A stretch of 64,000 nt of DNA from Herbaspirillum sp. SJZ106 (GCF_006715495.1 NZ_VFNI01000009.1:1-64000); one strand, 5' to 3'. Counted from the stretch's first letter, positions 18,633-28,447 are shown. A program made the numbers and translations. The notes: generated by a model not told the origin, from the sequence alone.

Positions 18633-20026
18633 TGGGCAGATTGGTGGTGGTATCGAATCGCCTGGTCGACCCGCGCAAGCCGGCCGCCGGCGGGCTCGCA
18701 GTGGCGCTGGGCGAAACCTTGAAAAAGACCGGCGGCATGTGGTTCGGCTGGAGCGGCAAGGTGGTGGAGCAAGGCACGCCCGGCGAAGGCGAACTGCGCG
18801 TGCACCAGGCCGGCACGGTGACGCTGGCCGAGCTCGACCTGTGCCAGGAAGACCACGACGCTTATTACCGCGGCTACGCCAACGGCGTGTTGTGGCCGGT
18901 ATTCCACTACCGGCTCGACCTGGCCAAATTCGAGTCCGGCCACCTGGGCGGCTACCGCCGCGTGAACCAGCTGTTCGCGCGCAAGCTGTTCCCGCTGCTC
19001 AAGCGCGACGACATCATCTGGATCCACGACTATCACCTCATCCCGCTGGCTGCCGAGCTGCGCGCCATGGGTTGCGAGGCGCGCATCGGCTTCTTCCTGC
19101 ACATCCCGCTGCCGCCGCCGCCGATCCTGGTGGCGATCCCCTCGCATGAATGGCTCATGCGCGCGCTGTTCGCCTACGACCTGGTCGGTTTCCAAAACCA
19201 TGCCGACCTGCAGCACTTCGCGCAATACGTGCAGGCCGAAGCCACCGCCGAACCGGTCGGCGCCAACCAGTACCGCGCCTTCAACAGCACCGTGCATGCC
19301 GGGGCCTTCCCGATCGGCATCGACGTGGCCGACTTCCAGCGCCTGGGCCGCGCCAAGGAAGCGCGCGACACCTTTGAAAGCACCAAGCAGGAATATTCGC
19401 GCCGGCGGCTATTGATCGGCGTCGACCGCCTCGACTACTCCAAGGGCCTGCCGCAGCGCATCCGCGCCTTCCGCGAGCTGCTGCGCCTGTACCCGGAGAA
19501 CCGCCACAGCGCCACGCTGCTGCAGATCGCCTCGCCCAGCCGCGAGGACGTCGAAGCCTACGGCGACATCCAGCGCGAACTGGAAAGCCTGTGCGGCGCC
19601 ATCAACGGCGATTTCGGCGACTTCGACTGGATGCCGATCCGCTACATCCACCGCACCGTCGCGCGCCGCCGCCTGCCGGGTTTGTACCGCGCCTGCGCGG
19701 TGGCGCTGGTCACGCCGCTGCGCGACGGCATGAACCTGGTCGCCAAGGAATTCGTCGCCGCCCAGGATGAAGAAGACCCCGGCGTGCTGGTGCTGTCCCG
19801 CTTCGCCGGCGCCGCCGAGCAGATGAAGGAAGCCCTCATCATCAACCCCTACGATACCCACGGCACCGCCCAGGTGATCCAGCACGCCTTGCAGATGTCG
19901 CTGACGGAGCGGCGCGAGCGGCATGCGGCGCTGATGAGCAATATCCGCGAGTTTGATGTGCATTGGTGGTGCCGGGAGTTTTTGCGTACGCTGAAAAACT
20001 CCCGCCCCCAGGCAGTTGCAGGCTGA
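18632..20026 (+). CDS. otsA: Alpha,alpha-trehalose-phosphate synthase (UDP-forming)
   Basis: The 464-residue GT20 glycosyltransferase joins UDP-glucose and glucose-6-phosphate to give trehalose-6-phosphate, the substrate of OtsB. The N-terminal loop RLVVVSNRL and [10 protein letters not shown] bind donor and acceptor. [18 protein letters not shown] and FLHIPLPP mark the acceptor site, [13 protein letters not shown] the donor phosphate site, and [14 protein letters not shown] the nucleotide site. The ATG at 18632 shares one base with the stop of the GH15 gene, so it is translationally coupled. It is the last gene of the osmoprotectant operon. Confidence 0.95.
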   Translation: MGRLVVVSNRLVDPRKPAAGGLAVALGETLKKTGGMWFGWSGKVVEQGTPGEGELRVHQAGTVTLAELDLCQEDHDAYYRGYANGVLWPVFHYRLDLAKFESGHLGGYRRVNQLFARKLFPLLKRDDIIWIHDYHLIPLAAELRAMGCEARIGFFLHIPLPPPPILVAIPSHEWLMRALFAYDLVGFQNHADLQHFAQYVQAEATAEPVGANQYRAFNSTVHAGAFPIGIDVADFQRLGRAKEARDTFESTKQEYSRRRLLIGVDRLDYSKGLPQRIRAFRELLRLYPENRHSATLLQIASPSREDVEAYGDIQRELESLCGAINGDFGDFDWMPIRYIHRTVARRRLPGLYRACAVALVTPLRDGMNLVAKEFVAAQDEEDPGVLVLSRFAGAAEQMKEALIINPYDTHGTAQVIQHALQMSLTERRERHAALMSNIREFDVHWWCREFLRTLKNSRPQAVAG

Positions 20027-20174
20027 GGATTGCCTAAAGGCAAGTGTGGCGGGTCTGATCGGATGGCGTTTTTCCTTGTGTTGCCAAAATGTTCATTGAA
20101 GACCGGGACATGGCCCAAAGCGCAGCTTGTGGACAAGCCGCCGCACCGGCCGCAAAAATCCCGCCAAAACCCTT

Positions 20175-20180
20175 TATAAT
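20175..20180 (+). promoter_or_regulatory. Consensus -10 hexamer (TATAAT) before fmdB
   Basis: A perfect TATAAT lies 34 nt before the fmdB start, giving a short plausible leader. No good -35 hexamer is seen 16-18 nt upstream, so only the -10 is claimed. Confidence 0.4.
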
Positions 20181-20213
20181 TCAGGGTTTTGGAAGTTTTT
20201 TGCGGAGTTAGTC

Positions 20214-20576
20214 ATGCCGATTTACGCGTATCGCTGCGAAGCGTGTGGTTTTGCCAAGGATGTCTTGCAGAAGATCTCCGACGATGCGTTGACCGTTTGC
20301 CCGTCCTGCAACAAGGACAGCTTCAGGAAGCAACTGACCGCAGCCGGTTTCCAGTTGAAGGGTTCCGGCTGGTATGTGACCGATTTCCGCGGCGCCGGCA
20401 GCGGCACCGCCAACAGCGTGGGCGCTACCGGCACCGGGCTGGCCTCGGGCGAGGCTGCCGCTAGCGCCGGTTCCACGCCGGCGGCGGCCGCTCCCGCTGC
20501 TGCGCCCGCACCTGCTGCGCCCGCTCCGGCTGCAGCTCCATCGACCCCGACCGCTTCTTCTTCCAGCGCCAGCTGA
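20214..20576 (+). CDS. FmdB-family zinc-ribbon protein
   Basis: The 120-residue protein starts MPIYAYRC and has a CxxC pair at Cys8/Cys11 and a second at Cys29/Cys32 (CPSC), the classic FmdB putative regulatory zinc ribbon. A conserved GFQLKGSGWYVTDF segment follows. The last 50 residues are a low-complexity Ala/Pro/Ser tail. The molecular role of the family is not established; FmdB was named from a formamidase gene cluster. It heads fmdB-DUF502-aspS, an order repeated across betaproteobacteria. GGAG lies about 7 nt before the ATG. Confidence 0.88.
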   Translation: MPIYAYRCEACGFAKDVLQKISDDALTVCPSCNKDSFRKQLTAAGFQLKGSGWYVTDFRGAGSGTANSVGATGTGLASGEAAASAGSTPAAAAPAAAPAPAAPAPAAAPSTPTASSSSAS

Positions 20577-20601
20577 GAAGCAGCGTCACCGACCCCGACC
20601 C

Positions 20602-21237
20602 ATGCGCAAATATTTCATTACCGGCCTGCTGATCCTGGTGCCCCTGGCCATTACGGTCTGGGTGCTCAACCTGATCATCAGCACGATGGACCAGTCGCTG
20701 CTGCTGTTGCCGCCGAGCTGGCGTCCGGAATCCCTGCTGGGCTTCTACATCCCCGGCCTGGGCACCATCCTCACGCTGCTGATCATCTTCCTGACGGGCC
20801 TGGCCGCGCGCAACTTCATCGGCCGCCAGATCGTCTCGGTGTGGGAAGGCATCCTGACCCGCATCCCGGTGGTCAAGTCGATCTATTCCAGCGTCAAGCA
20901 GGTATCGGATACGCTGTTCTCGTCGTCGGGCAACGCCTTCCGCAAGGCGGTGCTGATCCAGTACCCGCGCCATGGCTCCTGGACCATCGCCTTCCTGACC
21001 GGCACGCCGGGCGGCGAGGTGAAGAACCATCTGACGGGCGACTACATCAGCGTGTACGTGCCGACGACCCCCAACCCCACTTCGGGTTTCTTCCTGATGT
21101 TGCCGCGCGCGGAATCGATCGAGCTTGAGATGTCGGTCGACGAGGCGCTGAAGTACATCGTCTCCATGGGCGTGGTGGCCCCGGAAATGCTGGCCGACAA
21201 GAAAATCATCACCGAACCGGCGGCGCCCCGCAATTGA
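20602..21237 (+). CDS. DUF502 family membrane protein
   Basis: This is a 211-residue protein with two clear transmembrane helices, one at the N terminus (about 5-27) and one at about 50-72 ([21 protein letters not shown]). Conserved DUF502 segments follow: [15 protein letters not shown], then [18 protein letters not shown] and [18 protein letters not shown]. The family is linked to membrane proteins of unknown function with homologues in plants (LCV/COV-type). Here it lies 25 nt after fmdB and about 95 nt before aspS, so the three genes are probably transcribed together. No substrate or activity can be assigned. Confidence 0.88.
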   Translation: MRKYFITGLLILVPLAITVWVLNLIISTMDQSLLLLPPSWRPESLLGFYIPGLGTILTLLIIFLTGLAARNFIGRQIVSVWEGILTRIPVVKSIYSSVKQVSDTLFSSSGNAFRKAVLIQYPRHGSWTIAFLTGTPGGEVKNHLTGDYISVYVPTTPNPTSGFFLMLPRAESIELEMSVDEALKYIVSMGVVAPEMLADKKIITEPAAPRN

Positions 21238-21331
21238 TGGGGCGGCCGGCGCCATCGCGCCGGCCAGCCCCGCCTTCGCTCCCAATCAATACCTCGAATC
21301 ACACAAGAACACTGTCAACGGAATCAGAACC

Positions 21332-23137
21332 ATGTCCATGCGAACCCAATACTGTGGCCTCACTACCGAGGCATTGCTCGGCCAAACCGTCAGCCTGTGC
21401 GGCTGGGTGCACCGTCGCCGCGACCACGGCGGCGTGATCTTCATCGACCTGCGCGACCGCGAGGGCCTGGTGCAGGTGGTGTGCGACCCGGACCGCGCCG
21501 ACGTTTTCAAGAACGCCGAAGCGGTGCGCAACGAATTCTGCCTGCGCATCACCGGCGTGGTGCGCAACCGTCCTGAAGGCACCACTAACGCCAACCTGAA
21601 GTCGGGCAAGATCGAAGTGCTGTGCCACGAGCTGGAAGTGCTCAACCCGTCGGTCACGCCGCCGTTCCAGCTGGACGACGACAGCCTGTCGGAAACCACC
21701 CGCCTGACGCACCGCGTGCTGGACCTGCGCCGTCCGCAGATGCAGAACAACCTGCGCCTGCGCTACAAGGTGGCGATGGAAGTGCGCAAGTTCCTGGACG
21801 CGCAAGGCTTCATCGACATCGAAACCCCGATGCTGACCAAGTCGACCCCGGAAGGCGCGCGCGACTACCTGGTGCCCTCGCGCGTGAACGCCGGCGAATT
21901 CTTCGCCCTGCCGCAGTCGCCGCAGCTGTTCAAGCAGTTGCTGATGGTGGCCAACTTCGACCGCTATTACCAGATCACCAAGTGCTTCCGCGACGAAGAC
22001 CTGCGCGCCGACCGCCAGCCTGAATTCACCCAGATCGACTGCGAGACTTCCTTCCTGAACGAGCAGGAAATCCGCGACCTGTTCGAAGGCATGATCCGCC
22101 TGGTGTTCAAGAACGCGCTCGACATCGACCTGCCGAACCCGTTCCCGGTGATGGACTTCGCCACCGCCATGGGCATGTACGGCTCGGACAAGCCGGACAT
22201 GCGCGTGAAGCTGGAATTCACCGAACTGACCGATGTCATGAAGGATGTCGACTTCAAGGTCTTCTCCGGCGCGGCCAACAGCGAAGGCGGCCGCGTGGTC
22301 GGCCTGCGCGTGCCGGGCGGCGCGGAAATGCCGCGTTCGGAAATCGATGCCTATACCCAGTTCGTCGCCATCTACGGCGCCAAGGGCCTGGCCTACATCA
22401 AGGTCAACGAGAAGGCCAAGGGGCGCGACGGCCTGCAGTCGCCGATCGTCAAGAACATCCATGACGCCGCCCTGGCCGCGATCATCGAAAAGACCGGCGC
22501 GCAAGACGGCGACCTGATCTTCTTCGGCGCCGATAAGGCTAAGGTCGTCAACGACGCCATCGGCGCGCTGCGCGTGAAGATCGGCCACAGCGACTTCGGC
22601 AAGAAGAACGGCCTGTTCGACGACCAGTGGCGTCCGCTGTGGGTGGTCGACTTCCCGATGTTCGAATACGACGAGGACAACCAGCGCTGGGTCGCGCTGC
22701 ACCATCCGTTCACCTCGCCCAAGGATGGCCACGAGGACTTCATCTCGACCAATCCGGGCGCGGCCATCGCCAAGGCCTACGACCTGGTGCTGAACGGCTG
22801 GGAACTGGGCGGCGGCTCGGTGCGTATCCACCGCGCCGAGGTGCAGAGCAAGGTGTTCCGCGCGCTGAAGATCGACGACGAGGAAGCGCGCCTGAAGTTC
22901 GGCTTCCTGCTGGACGCGCTGCAATACGGCGCGCCCCCGCACGGCGGCATCGCCTTCGGCCTGGATCGCCTGGTGACCATGATGGCCGGCGCCGAGTCGA
23001 TCCGCGACGTGATCGCTTTCCCCAAGACCCAGCGTGCGCAGTGCCTGCTGACCCAGGCGCCGTCGGCGGTCGACGAGAAGCAATTGCGCGAGCTGCACAT
23101 TCGCCTGCGCAATGCCGAGCCGGCAGTCAAGGCATAA
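21332..23137 (+). CDS. aspS: Aspartate-tRNA ligase
   Basis: The 601-residue class IIb synthetase attaches aspartate to tRNA(Asp). The N-terminal OB-fold anticodon-binding domain includes [15 protein letters not shown]. Class II motif 2 is [16 protein letters not shown] and motif 3 is [10 protein letters not shown]. The bacterial GAD insertion lies at about 290-430. Length matches bacterial AspRS. Burkholderiales often charge both Asp and Asn tRNAs with a non-discriminating enzyme; whether this one does cannot be read from the sequence without alignment. A terminator follows 43 nt downstream. Confidence 0.97.
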   Translation: MSMRTQYCGLTTEALLGQTVSLCGWVHRRRDHGGVIFIDLRDREGLVQVVCDPDRADVFKNAEAVRNEFCLRITGVVRNRPEGTTNANLKSGKIEVLCHELEVLNPSVTPPFQLDDDSLSETTRLTHRVLDLRRPQMQNNLRLRYKVAMEVRKFLDAQGFIDIETPMLTKSTPEGARDYLVPSRVNAGEFFALPQSPQLFKQLLMVANFDRYYQITKCFRDEDLRADRQPEFTQIDCETSFLNEQEIRDLFEGMIRLVFKNALDIDLPNPFPVMDFATAMGMYGSDKPDMRVKLEFTELTDVMKDVDFKVFSGAANSEGGRVVGLRVPGGAEMPRSEIDAYTQFVAIYGAKGLAYIKVNEKAKGRDGLQSPIVKNIHDAALAAIIEKTGAQDGDLIFFGADKAKVVNDAIGALRVKIGHSDFGKKNGLFDDQWRPLWVVDFPMFEYDEDNQRWVALHHPFTSPKDGHEDFISTNPGAAIAKAYDLVLNGWELGGGSVRIHRAEVQSKVFRALKIDDEEARLKFGFLLDALQYGAPPHGGIAFGLDRLVTMMAGAESIRDVIAFPKTQRAQCLLTQAPSAVDEKQLRELHIRLRNAEPAVKA

Positions 23138-23180
23138 GAACCCGTTCAATATCTTCTTGCCCGCTGTTTTGGGCATAATG

Positions 23181-23214
23181 AAAGGCGCCGGTTTCCCCGG
23201 CGCCTTTTTTCTTT
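23181..23214 (+). terminator. Rho-independent terminator after aspS
   Basis: AAAGGCGCCGG (23181-23191) pairs perfectly with CCGGCGCCTTT (23197-23207) around TTTCC, with a T-rich tail. It ends only about 10 nt before nudB, so nudB expression would rely on read-through or a promoter overlapping the hairpin. Confidence 0.9.
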
Positions 23215-23224
23215 TGCGAGTGCA

Positions 23225-23725
23225 ATGAACGACCGTCCCTACAAGATTCCCGAATCGGTGCTGGTGGTGATCCACACCGCCGAACGCGAAGTGCTGCTGA
23301 TCGAACGCGCCGACAAGGCCGGTTTCTGGCAGTCGGTGACCGGCTCCAAGGACACGCCGGAAGAAGACCTGTCGGAAACCGCCCGACGCGAAGTGCAGGA
23401 AGAAACCGGCATCGTGGTGGCGGCCGCAGGGGCACAATCCCGGCAAGCGCCCGGGAATGCCTTGCCGGCGGCCAACCTGCGCGACTGGCAACTTTCCAAC
23501 ATCTATGAAATCTATCCGGTCTGGCGGCATCGTTACGCGCCCGGCGTGACCAGGAACACCGAGCACGTTTTCGGGCTGCTGGTACCGCGCGATATTCCGG
23601 TGACGCTGGCCCCGCGCGAACACACGCGCTACCAGTGGCTGCCGTACCGCGAAGCGGCCGACCGCTGTTTCTCGCCTTCCAATGCGGAAGCGATCCTGCA
23701 GTTGCCGGCCTATATGCAAGCTTGA
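23225..23725 (+). CDS. nudB: Dihydroneopterin triphosphate diphosphatase (Nudix)
   Basis: The 166-residue Nudix hydrolase probably converts dihydroneopterin triphosphate to the monophosphate in folate synthesis. The N terminus KIPESVLVVIHT and the FWQSVTGS turn are NudB-like. The Nudix box runs from Gly40 to Ile63 and ends REVQEETGI. The first glycine is one residue further out than the strict spacing, or is replaced by Ser41. HRYAPGVTRNTEHVFGL is typical of NudB, and EHTRYQWLPYREA gives the late helix. Position right after aspS is the usual one for nudB in proteobacteria. The ribosome-binding site is weak. Confidence 0.88.
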   Translation: MNDRPYKIPESVLVVIHTAEREVLLIERADKAGFWQSVTGSKDTPEEDLSETARREVQEETGIVVAAAGAQSRQAPGNALPAANLRDWQLSNIYEIYPVWRHRYAPGVTRNTEHVFGLLVPRDIPVTLAPREHTRYQWLPYREAADRCFSPSNAEAILQLPAYMQA

Positions 23726-23775
23726 GTGCAAGGCCGAGCCGGGCAGGGTGGCGGGCCGAACAAGAAAGGTGTCCC

Positions 23776-24567
23776 ATGAAGTTGCGTGTCGCGACATACA
23801 ACATCCACAAAGGCGTGACTTCGTTCGGCGGCCGGCCGCGTATCCTGGCGCTCAAGCAGGCGCTGGCCCAGCTCGATGCCGATATCCTGTTCCTGCAGGA
23901 AGTGCAGGGCCGGCACGACCTGAACGCCTTGCGCCACGCCTCCAACTGGCCGCAGCTGGGCCAGCATGAATACCTGGCCGGCGAAACCCATCATTCGGCG
24001 TATGGCATGAATGCCGTGTACGACCACGGGCACCACGGCAATGCGCTGATTTCGCGCTTCGCCATCGCTTCCATCCGCAACCAGGATGTCTCCGACCATG
24101 CCTATGAATCGCGCGGCATCCTGCATTGCGTGGTGCCGGTGGAGGGCGTCGACGTGCATTGCTATGTGGTCCACCTCGGCCTGTTCGCCGGCAGCCGCCG
24201 CCGCCAGACGGCGGCGCTGATCGAGGCGGTGCGCTCTTCCTCGCCGCCCGATGCGCCGTTGATCATCGCCGGCGATTTCAACGACTGGACCAACCAGCTG
24301 AGCAAGCTGCTATATCAGCGCCTGGGCGTGATCGAGGTGTTCGACCAGCCGCTCACCAAGGGGCTGATGCAGAGCCTGCGCAGGATGGGCGGATTGTCGG
24401 CGCCGATCCGTCCGGCGCGCACCTTTCCGGCGATGCTGCCGTGGCTGCGGCTGGATCGGATTTACCTGCGCGGCTTCAAGGTCGAGACCGCGCAAGTGTT
24501 GAGGGAGGGACCGTGGACGCGCTTGTCCGACCATGCGCCTATCGTCAGCGAACTGCACTTGGCGTAG
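23776..24567 (+). CDS. Endonuclease/exonuclease/phosphatase family protein (YbhP-like)
   Basis: The 263-residue protein has the DNase I-like fold signatures. These are RVATYNIHKGV (N for metal), LFLQEVQG (metal Glu), the YVVHLGLF strand, IIAGDFNDW (D and N) and the final SDHAPIVSE (catalytic His). Family members cut phosphodiester bonds in nucleic acids or lipids. It is immediately followed by a cardiolipin synthase gene, as ybhP precedes clsB (ybhO) in E. coli. That makes a role in phospholipid metabolism more likely than DNA repair. AAAGG lies before the ATG at 23776. No signal peptide is seen. Confidence 0.87.
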   Translation: MKLRVATYNIHKGVTSFGGRPRILALKQALAQLDADILFLQEVQGRHDLNALRHASNWPQLGQHEYLAGETHHSAYGMNAVYDHGHHGNALISRFAIASIRNQDVSDHAYESRGILHCVVPVEGVDVHCYVVHLGLFAGSRRRQTAALIEAVRSSSPPDAPLIIAGDFNDWTNQLSKLLYQRLGVIEVFDQPLTKGLMQSLRRMGGLSAPIRPARTFPAMLPWLRLDRIYLRGFKVETAQVLREGPWTRLSDHAPIVSELHLA

Positions 24568-24694
24568 ACTTGGAGCCGCCAGCAAAACGCTGCGGGCTGC
24601 GTTGCGCCGGCGGCTCGTGGAAGCTGTCTGCAGTACGCCTTTGCTGCCGTTGGCGGTTCGTCCCGACTGAACAGAACCAAGAAAAAAGTCCCGC

Positions 24695-25858
24695 ATGCGC
24701 CATCTGAATTTCACCGACGGCAACGAGATTGCGCTGCTGCACAGCGGCGCAGGCTACTACCCCGCGCTGATCGCCGCCATCGACGCGGCGCGCGTGGAGA
24801 TCTACCTTGAAACCTATATCTTCGCCATCGACGACACCGGCATCCTGGTGCGCGACGCATTGCAGCGCGCGGCCCGGCGCGGGGTGGTGGTGTATGTGAT
24901 CAACGACTGGCTGGGCACCGGCCGCGTGCAGACCCGGCAGCTCAAGCAGACCCTGGCGGGAGCCGGCGTGCAGCACCGCTCCTTCAACCCCTGGTTCAGG
25001 CGCGGCGTGGCGCGCAGCCACCGCAAGCTGTGCGTGGTGGACCGCCAGGTGGCTTTCGTCGGCGGGCTCAACATCAACGACGATTTCCTGTCCGACCGCG
25101 ATTTTGCGACCGTGCTGCCGGCGCCGCGCTGGGACTTCGCGGTGCGCATCACCGGCCCGCTGGTGCATGAGATCTATCGCGAGATGGATGCCCAGTGGCG
25201 GCGCGTGGGTCGCATGAAGCTCAAGGCGCGCTGGGAGAATTTCAAGCGCTTGCGGCATCGCCTGGTGGTGCCGGTCCATGGCGCGGCCCAGGCCGCGCTG
25301 GTGGTGCGCGACAACTTCCGCAACCGCCGCACCATCCAGCACGCTTACCTGCAGGCCTTGGGGCACGCGCGCGACAGCGCTTTTCTGGTCACCCCCTATT
25401 TCGCTCCGGGGCGCAAGATGCGGCGCGCGCTGGAACAAGCGGCGCAGCGCGGCGTGAAGGTGACCTTGCTGCTGGGCGTGGGCCAGTTCGCCATGCAGGA
25501 TGCGGTGGCGCATTCCTTCTATCCCAAGCTGCTGGGCGCCGGGGTGCGCATCGTCGAATACATCAAGACCGATTTGCATGCCAAGGTGGCGGTAGTGGAC
25601 GACAAGTGGTCCACGGTCGGCTCCAGCAACTACGACGGCCTGTCCCTGTTCGTCAACCAGGAGGCCAATGTGGTCATCCAGGACCCGGCGTTCTCGCGCT
25701 ACCTGAGGGAAGAGATCGAGGCCGGCGCCGCCGAGGGGCGCGTGATCCACCTGTCCGACTTCACGCATGCGCCCTGGTACAAGCGCGCCTGGTATGGCGC
25801 CGCCTTCCTGCTTTACCGCACGGTGATCCACATCATCACGCTGGGGCAGGACGCCTGA
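24695..25858 (+). CDS. clsB: Cardiolipin synthase B
   Basis: The 387-residue phospholipase D-superfamily enzyme carries two HKD motifs: SHRKLCVVDRQVAFVGGLN near residues 108-126 and LHAKVAVVDDKWSTVGSSN near 294-312. ClsB lacks the N-terminal transmembrane helices of ClsA, as this protein does, and condenses phosphatidylglycerol (and in some cases phosphatidylethanolamine) to cardiolipin at the inner membrane. Conserved ETYIFAIDDTG and PGRKMRRALEQAAQRGV fit the family. The upstream gene encodes a YbhP-like protein, reproducing the E. coli ybhP-clsB pair with a 127-nt gap. Confidence 0.9.
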   Translation: MRHLNFTDGNEIALLHSGAGYYPALIAAIDAARVEIYLETYIFAIDDTGILVRDALQRAARRGVVVYVINDWLGTGRVQTRQLKQTLAGAGVQHRSFNPWFRRGVARSHRKLCVVDRQVAFVGGLNINDDFLSDRDFATVLPAPRWDFAVRITGPLVHEIYREMDAQWRRVGRMKLKARWENFKRLRHRLVVPVHGAAQAALVVRDNFRNRRTIQHAYLQALGHARDSAFLVTPYFAPGRKMRRALEQAAQRGVKVTLLLGVGQFAMQDAVAHSFYPKLLGAGVRIVEYIKTDLHAKVAVVDDKWSTVGSSNYDGLSLFVNQEANVVIQDPAFSRYLREEIEAGAAEGRVIHLSDFTHAPWYKRAWYGAAFLLYRTVIHIITLGQDA

Positions 25859-26024
25859 GGGGCGGCAGCGGCGGTTGCCGGCGCCTGGATGGCGCTGCGC
25901 AATGTACGCAAATACCGAAAATTCACCGTATCGCATTCCATGATGAAATGGACTAAGATGGCCGTCCGGGTTTCCCACGGAAGGCCGCGTGGCTTTCCCG
26001 CCAATTCAATAAAAGGAGCGCATT

Positions 26025-27200
26025 ATGGATGACGTCGTCATTGTTGCAGCACAGAGAACAGCAATCGGTAAGTTCGGCGGTTCCCTTTCCAAGATCGCCG
26101 CCGCCGATCTCGGTGCGCAAGTCATCAAGGCGTTGCTGGCCAAGACCGGCATCAAGCCGGAAGCCATCAGCGAAGTCATCCTCGGCCAGGTGCTGACCGC
26201 CGGCGTGGGCCAGAACCCGGCGCGCCAGGCGGTGATCAAGTCCGGCCTGCCCGACATGGTGCCGGCCTTCGTGGTCGGCAAGGTCTGCGGCAGCGGCCTG
26301 AAGGCGGTGCAACTGGCGGCCCAGGCCATCAAGTGCGGCGACGCCCAGATCGTCATCGCCGGCGGCCAGGAAAACATGAGCGCCTCGCCGCATGTGCTCA
26401 ACAATTCGCGCGACGGCTTCCGCATGGGCGACGCCAAGCTGACCGACACCATGATCGTCGATGGCCTGTGGGACGTCTACAACCAGTACCACATGGGCAT
26501 CACCGCCGAGAACGTGGCCAAGAAGTTCGACATCTCGCGCGCCGAGCAGGACGCCTTCGCCGCCGCCTCGCAGAACAAGGCCGAAGCCGCGCAAAAGGCC
26601 GGCAAGTTCAAGGATGAGATCGTCCCCATCGAGATCAAGGGCAAGAAGGAAACCGTGCTGTTCGACACCGACGAGTTCGTCAAGCACGGCGTGACCGCCG
26701 ACGCGCTGGGCGCGCTGCGCCCGGCCTTCGACAAGGCCGGCACGGTGACCGCCGGCAACGCTTCGGGCATCAACGACGGCGCCGCCGCGGTGGTGGTCAC
26801 TTCCGCCAGGCTGGCGGCCGAGCTGGGCCTGCCGGTGCTGGCGAAGATCAAGTCCTACTCGTCGGCCGGCCTCGACCCCAGCATCATGGGCATGGGCCCG
26901 GTGCCGGCGTCGCAGCTGACCCTGAAGAAGGCCGGCTGGAACCCGCAAGACCTGGACCTGATGGAAATCAACGAAGCCTTCGCGGCCCAGGCCATCGCCG
27001 TCAACAAGCAAATGGGCTGGGACACCGGCAAGATCAACGTCAACGGCGGCGCGATTGCGCTGGGCCACCCGATCGGCGCCTCCGGCTGCCGCGTGCTGGT
27101 GACCCTGCTGCACGAGATGGCGCGTCGCGACGCCAAGCGCGGCCTGGCCAGCCTGTGTATCGGCGGCGGCATGGGCGTGGCGCTGGCGGTTGAGCGCTGA
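26025..27200 (+). CDS. Acetyl-CoA C-acetyltransferase (biosynthetic-type thiolase)
   Basis: The 391-residue thiolase has the three catalytic elements at the classical positions: Cys88 in [11 protein letters not shown], His348 in GHPIGASG and a C-terminal CIGGGMG cysteine near 378. These match the Zoogloea PhaA/AtoB type that condenses two acetyl-CoA to acetoacetyl-CoA. In Burkholderiales such enzymes supply polyhydroxybutyrate synthesis or ketone-body/leucine breakdown. No phaB or phaC adjoins it, so the pathway is open. AAGGAG lies at an ideal distance from the ATG. A terminator follows. A second, beta-oxidation-type thiolase is encoded at 34131. Confidence 0.93.
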   Translation: MDDVVIVAAQRTAIGKFGGSLSKIAAADLGAQVIKALLAKTGIKPEAISEVILGQVLTAGVGQNPARQAVIKSGLPDMVPAFVVGKVCGSGLKAVQLAAQAIKCGDAQIVIAGGQENMSASPHVLNNSRDGFRMGDAKLTDTMIVDGLWDVYNQYHMGITAENVAKKFDISRAEQDAFAAASQNKAEAAQKAGKFKDEIVPIEIKGKKETVLFDTDEFVKHGVTADALGALRPAFDKAGTVTAGNASGINDGAAAVVVTSARLAAELGLPVLAKIKSYSSAGLDPSIMGMGPVPASQLTLKKAGWNPQDLDLMEINEAFAAQAIAVNKQMGWDTGKINVNGGAIALGHPIGASGCRVLVTLLHEMARRDAKRGLASLCIGGGMGVALAVER

Positions 27201-27230
27201 TCCCGGCCCGGGTCTGGCATGAATGGAAAG

Positions 27231-27255
27231 CGCCGGCGATTCGCCGGCGTTTTTC
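27231..27255 (+). terminator. Rho-independent terminator after the thiolase
   Basis: CGCCGGCG (27231-27238) pairs with its complement (27242-27249) around ATT and is followed by TTTTTC; flanking A and T bases can extend the stem. Confidence 0.8.
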
Positions 27256-27351
27256 TTGCCCGGCCGCAATCGCCGCCATCCCGGCGCAGGCCGGCGCATG
27301 CGCCGTACAATCCACATCACGCGACATCGCATCATTACCCGCAGGATAACC

Positions 27352-27726
27352 ATGGACACCATCCGCATCGACAAATGGTGCTGGGCCGCACGCTTTTTCA
27401 AGACGCGCTCGCTCGCCACCGAGGCCATCGAGCGCGGCCGCGTCAGGCTCAATGGCGAGCGCACCAAGCCCGCGCATAGCGTCAAGGCCGGCGACAGGCT
27501 GGCCATCGATAACGGCGCCACCGAATGGGAAGTGGTGGTGACCGGCGTAGCCGACAAGCGCGGCTCGGCCGCCATCGCCGCCACGCTCTACAGCGAGACC
27601 GAAGACAGCCTGCGCCGCCGCGCAACAGAGGCGGAGCGGCACCGTCTGTTCCGCGAACCCGCCGCCGAGATCAAGGGGCGGCCGACCAAGCGCGACCGCC
27701 GCCTGCTCGACCGCTCCTCATCCTGA
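27352..27726 (+). CDS. hslR: S4-domain RNA-binding heat-shock protein Hsp15
   Basis: The 124-residue protein opens with the S4 fold: IRIDKWCWAARFFKTRSLA, AIERGRVRLNGERTKPAHSVKAGD and the beta strand that follows. The tail is Arg/Lys-rich (GRPTKRDRRLLDR). Hsp15 binds stalled 50S subunits carrying nascent peptidyl-tRNA after heat shock and helps recycle them. AGGA precedes the ATG at 27352. No sigma-32 promoter is apparent directly upstream, so heat induction is not supported here. Confidence 0.9.
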   Translation: MDTIRIDKWCWAARFFKTRSLATEAIERGRVRLNGERTKPAHSVKAGDRLAIDNGATEWEVVVTGVADKRGSAAIAATLYSETEDSLRRRATEAERHRLFREPAAEIKGRPTKRDRRLLDRSSS

Positions 27727-27801
27727 CCGGTCGCCGCCGCCCGTTGTAAGATGGAGAAGATTTTCCCGGCCAATCTTAGAACCTGTTCAGAGTAGGCGCA
27801 G

Positions 27802-28251
27802 ATGTCCCAGGCAGTCCTGTTCCAACCGACCATCCGCAAAGAGTGCCCGCCAGGCGCGTGCGTGTGCGAGCGCGAGCAGTTGATGGACCGGTTGCATTCG
27901 GAGGCGGCGCGGGTGCTGCTGCTGACCCGCGAGGAAGAAAAGCGGCTGATTGAGCGCATCATGCGCATCGGTTCCTACGAAGACCTGCTGCATATCGGCC
28001 GGCTGATGCGGAAGAACTTGGGCATCGTCCTGCAGATCGCCCCTGCCGCGCTGGAGGTGCGCAGCGTGCGCGGCCTGCAGATCCGGCTGGCCGAACAGCC
28101 CGGCCTGTGCCGCAAGACCCGCGAAACCGTCCCGGCCGCCATCCGCAAATGCCTGGAAAACAATCCCGCCATCGTCTACGCCATCCTGGACGCCCATGAC
28201 CTGCTGGGCGGCTCCGCATCCGCCCCGCAAGAAGGGGCGGACGGGCCCTGA
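27802..28251 (+). CDS. Hypothetical protein with N-terminal C-x4-C-x-C motif
   Basis: I do not recognise this 149-residue cytoplasmic protein. Near the N terminus it has ECPPGACVCERE (Cys15, Cys20, Cys22), which looks like a metal or iron-sulfur ligand set, with further cysteines at LCRKT and KCLEN. The rest is predicted mostly helical: a basic/acidic helix from about 25 to 70 and a C-terminal helix ending YAILDAHDLL. No signal or membrane segment is seen. It lies 75 nt after hslR on the same strand and ends about 200 nt before a TetR gene. The codon pattern matches its neighbours, which supports it being a real gene. Confidence 0.65.
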   Translation: MSQAVLFQPTIRKECPPGACVCEREQLMDRLHSEAARVLLLTREEEKRLIERIMRIGSYEDLLHIGRLMRKNLGIVLQIAPAALEVRSVRGLQIRLAEQPGLCRKTRETVPAAIRKCLENNPAIVYAILDAHDLLGGSASAPQEGADGP

Positions 28252-28316
28252 GTTTTCCCGGCGGCAAGCCCGGCGCCGTTGCACGCCGGCTTGTCCGGTT
28301 CACGCCGATTTTTTGT

Positions 28317-28360
28317 TTGACATTTACGGCGCGATGAATAATAGTACGATCGTTCGAATA
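28317..28360 (+). promoter_or_regulatory. Promoter and palindromic operator of the TetR/beta-oxidation cluster
   Basis: TTGACA (28317-28322) and TAATAG (28339-28344) form a promoter with a 16-nt spacer. Directly downstream is ACGATCGT (28346-28353), a perfect 8-bp palindrome inside the imperfect GTACGATCGTTC. Its position over the transcription start suits autorepression by the TetR protein encoded next. Confidence 0.6.
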
Positions 28361-28447
28361 AATTCCGGAAGCATCGTGCCGCAAAGGGCAGACCTGCCTA
28401 TCCGAACCGTTCCCGCCGCCTTCCACGCGGCGGATACCAAAGAGACA

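Noticed and set aside
20027..20213. Complete promoter with -35 and -10 for fmdB
   Set aside because: TATAAT is perfect, but the best TTGTGG lies over 40 nt upstream; only the -10 is reported.
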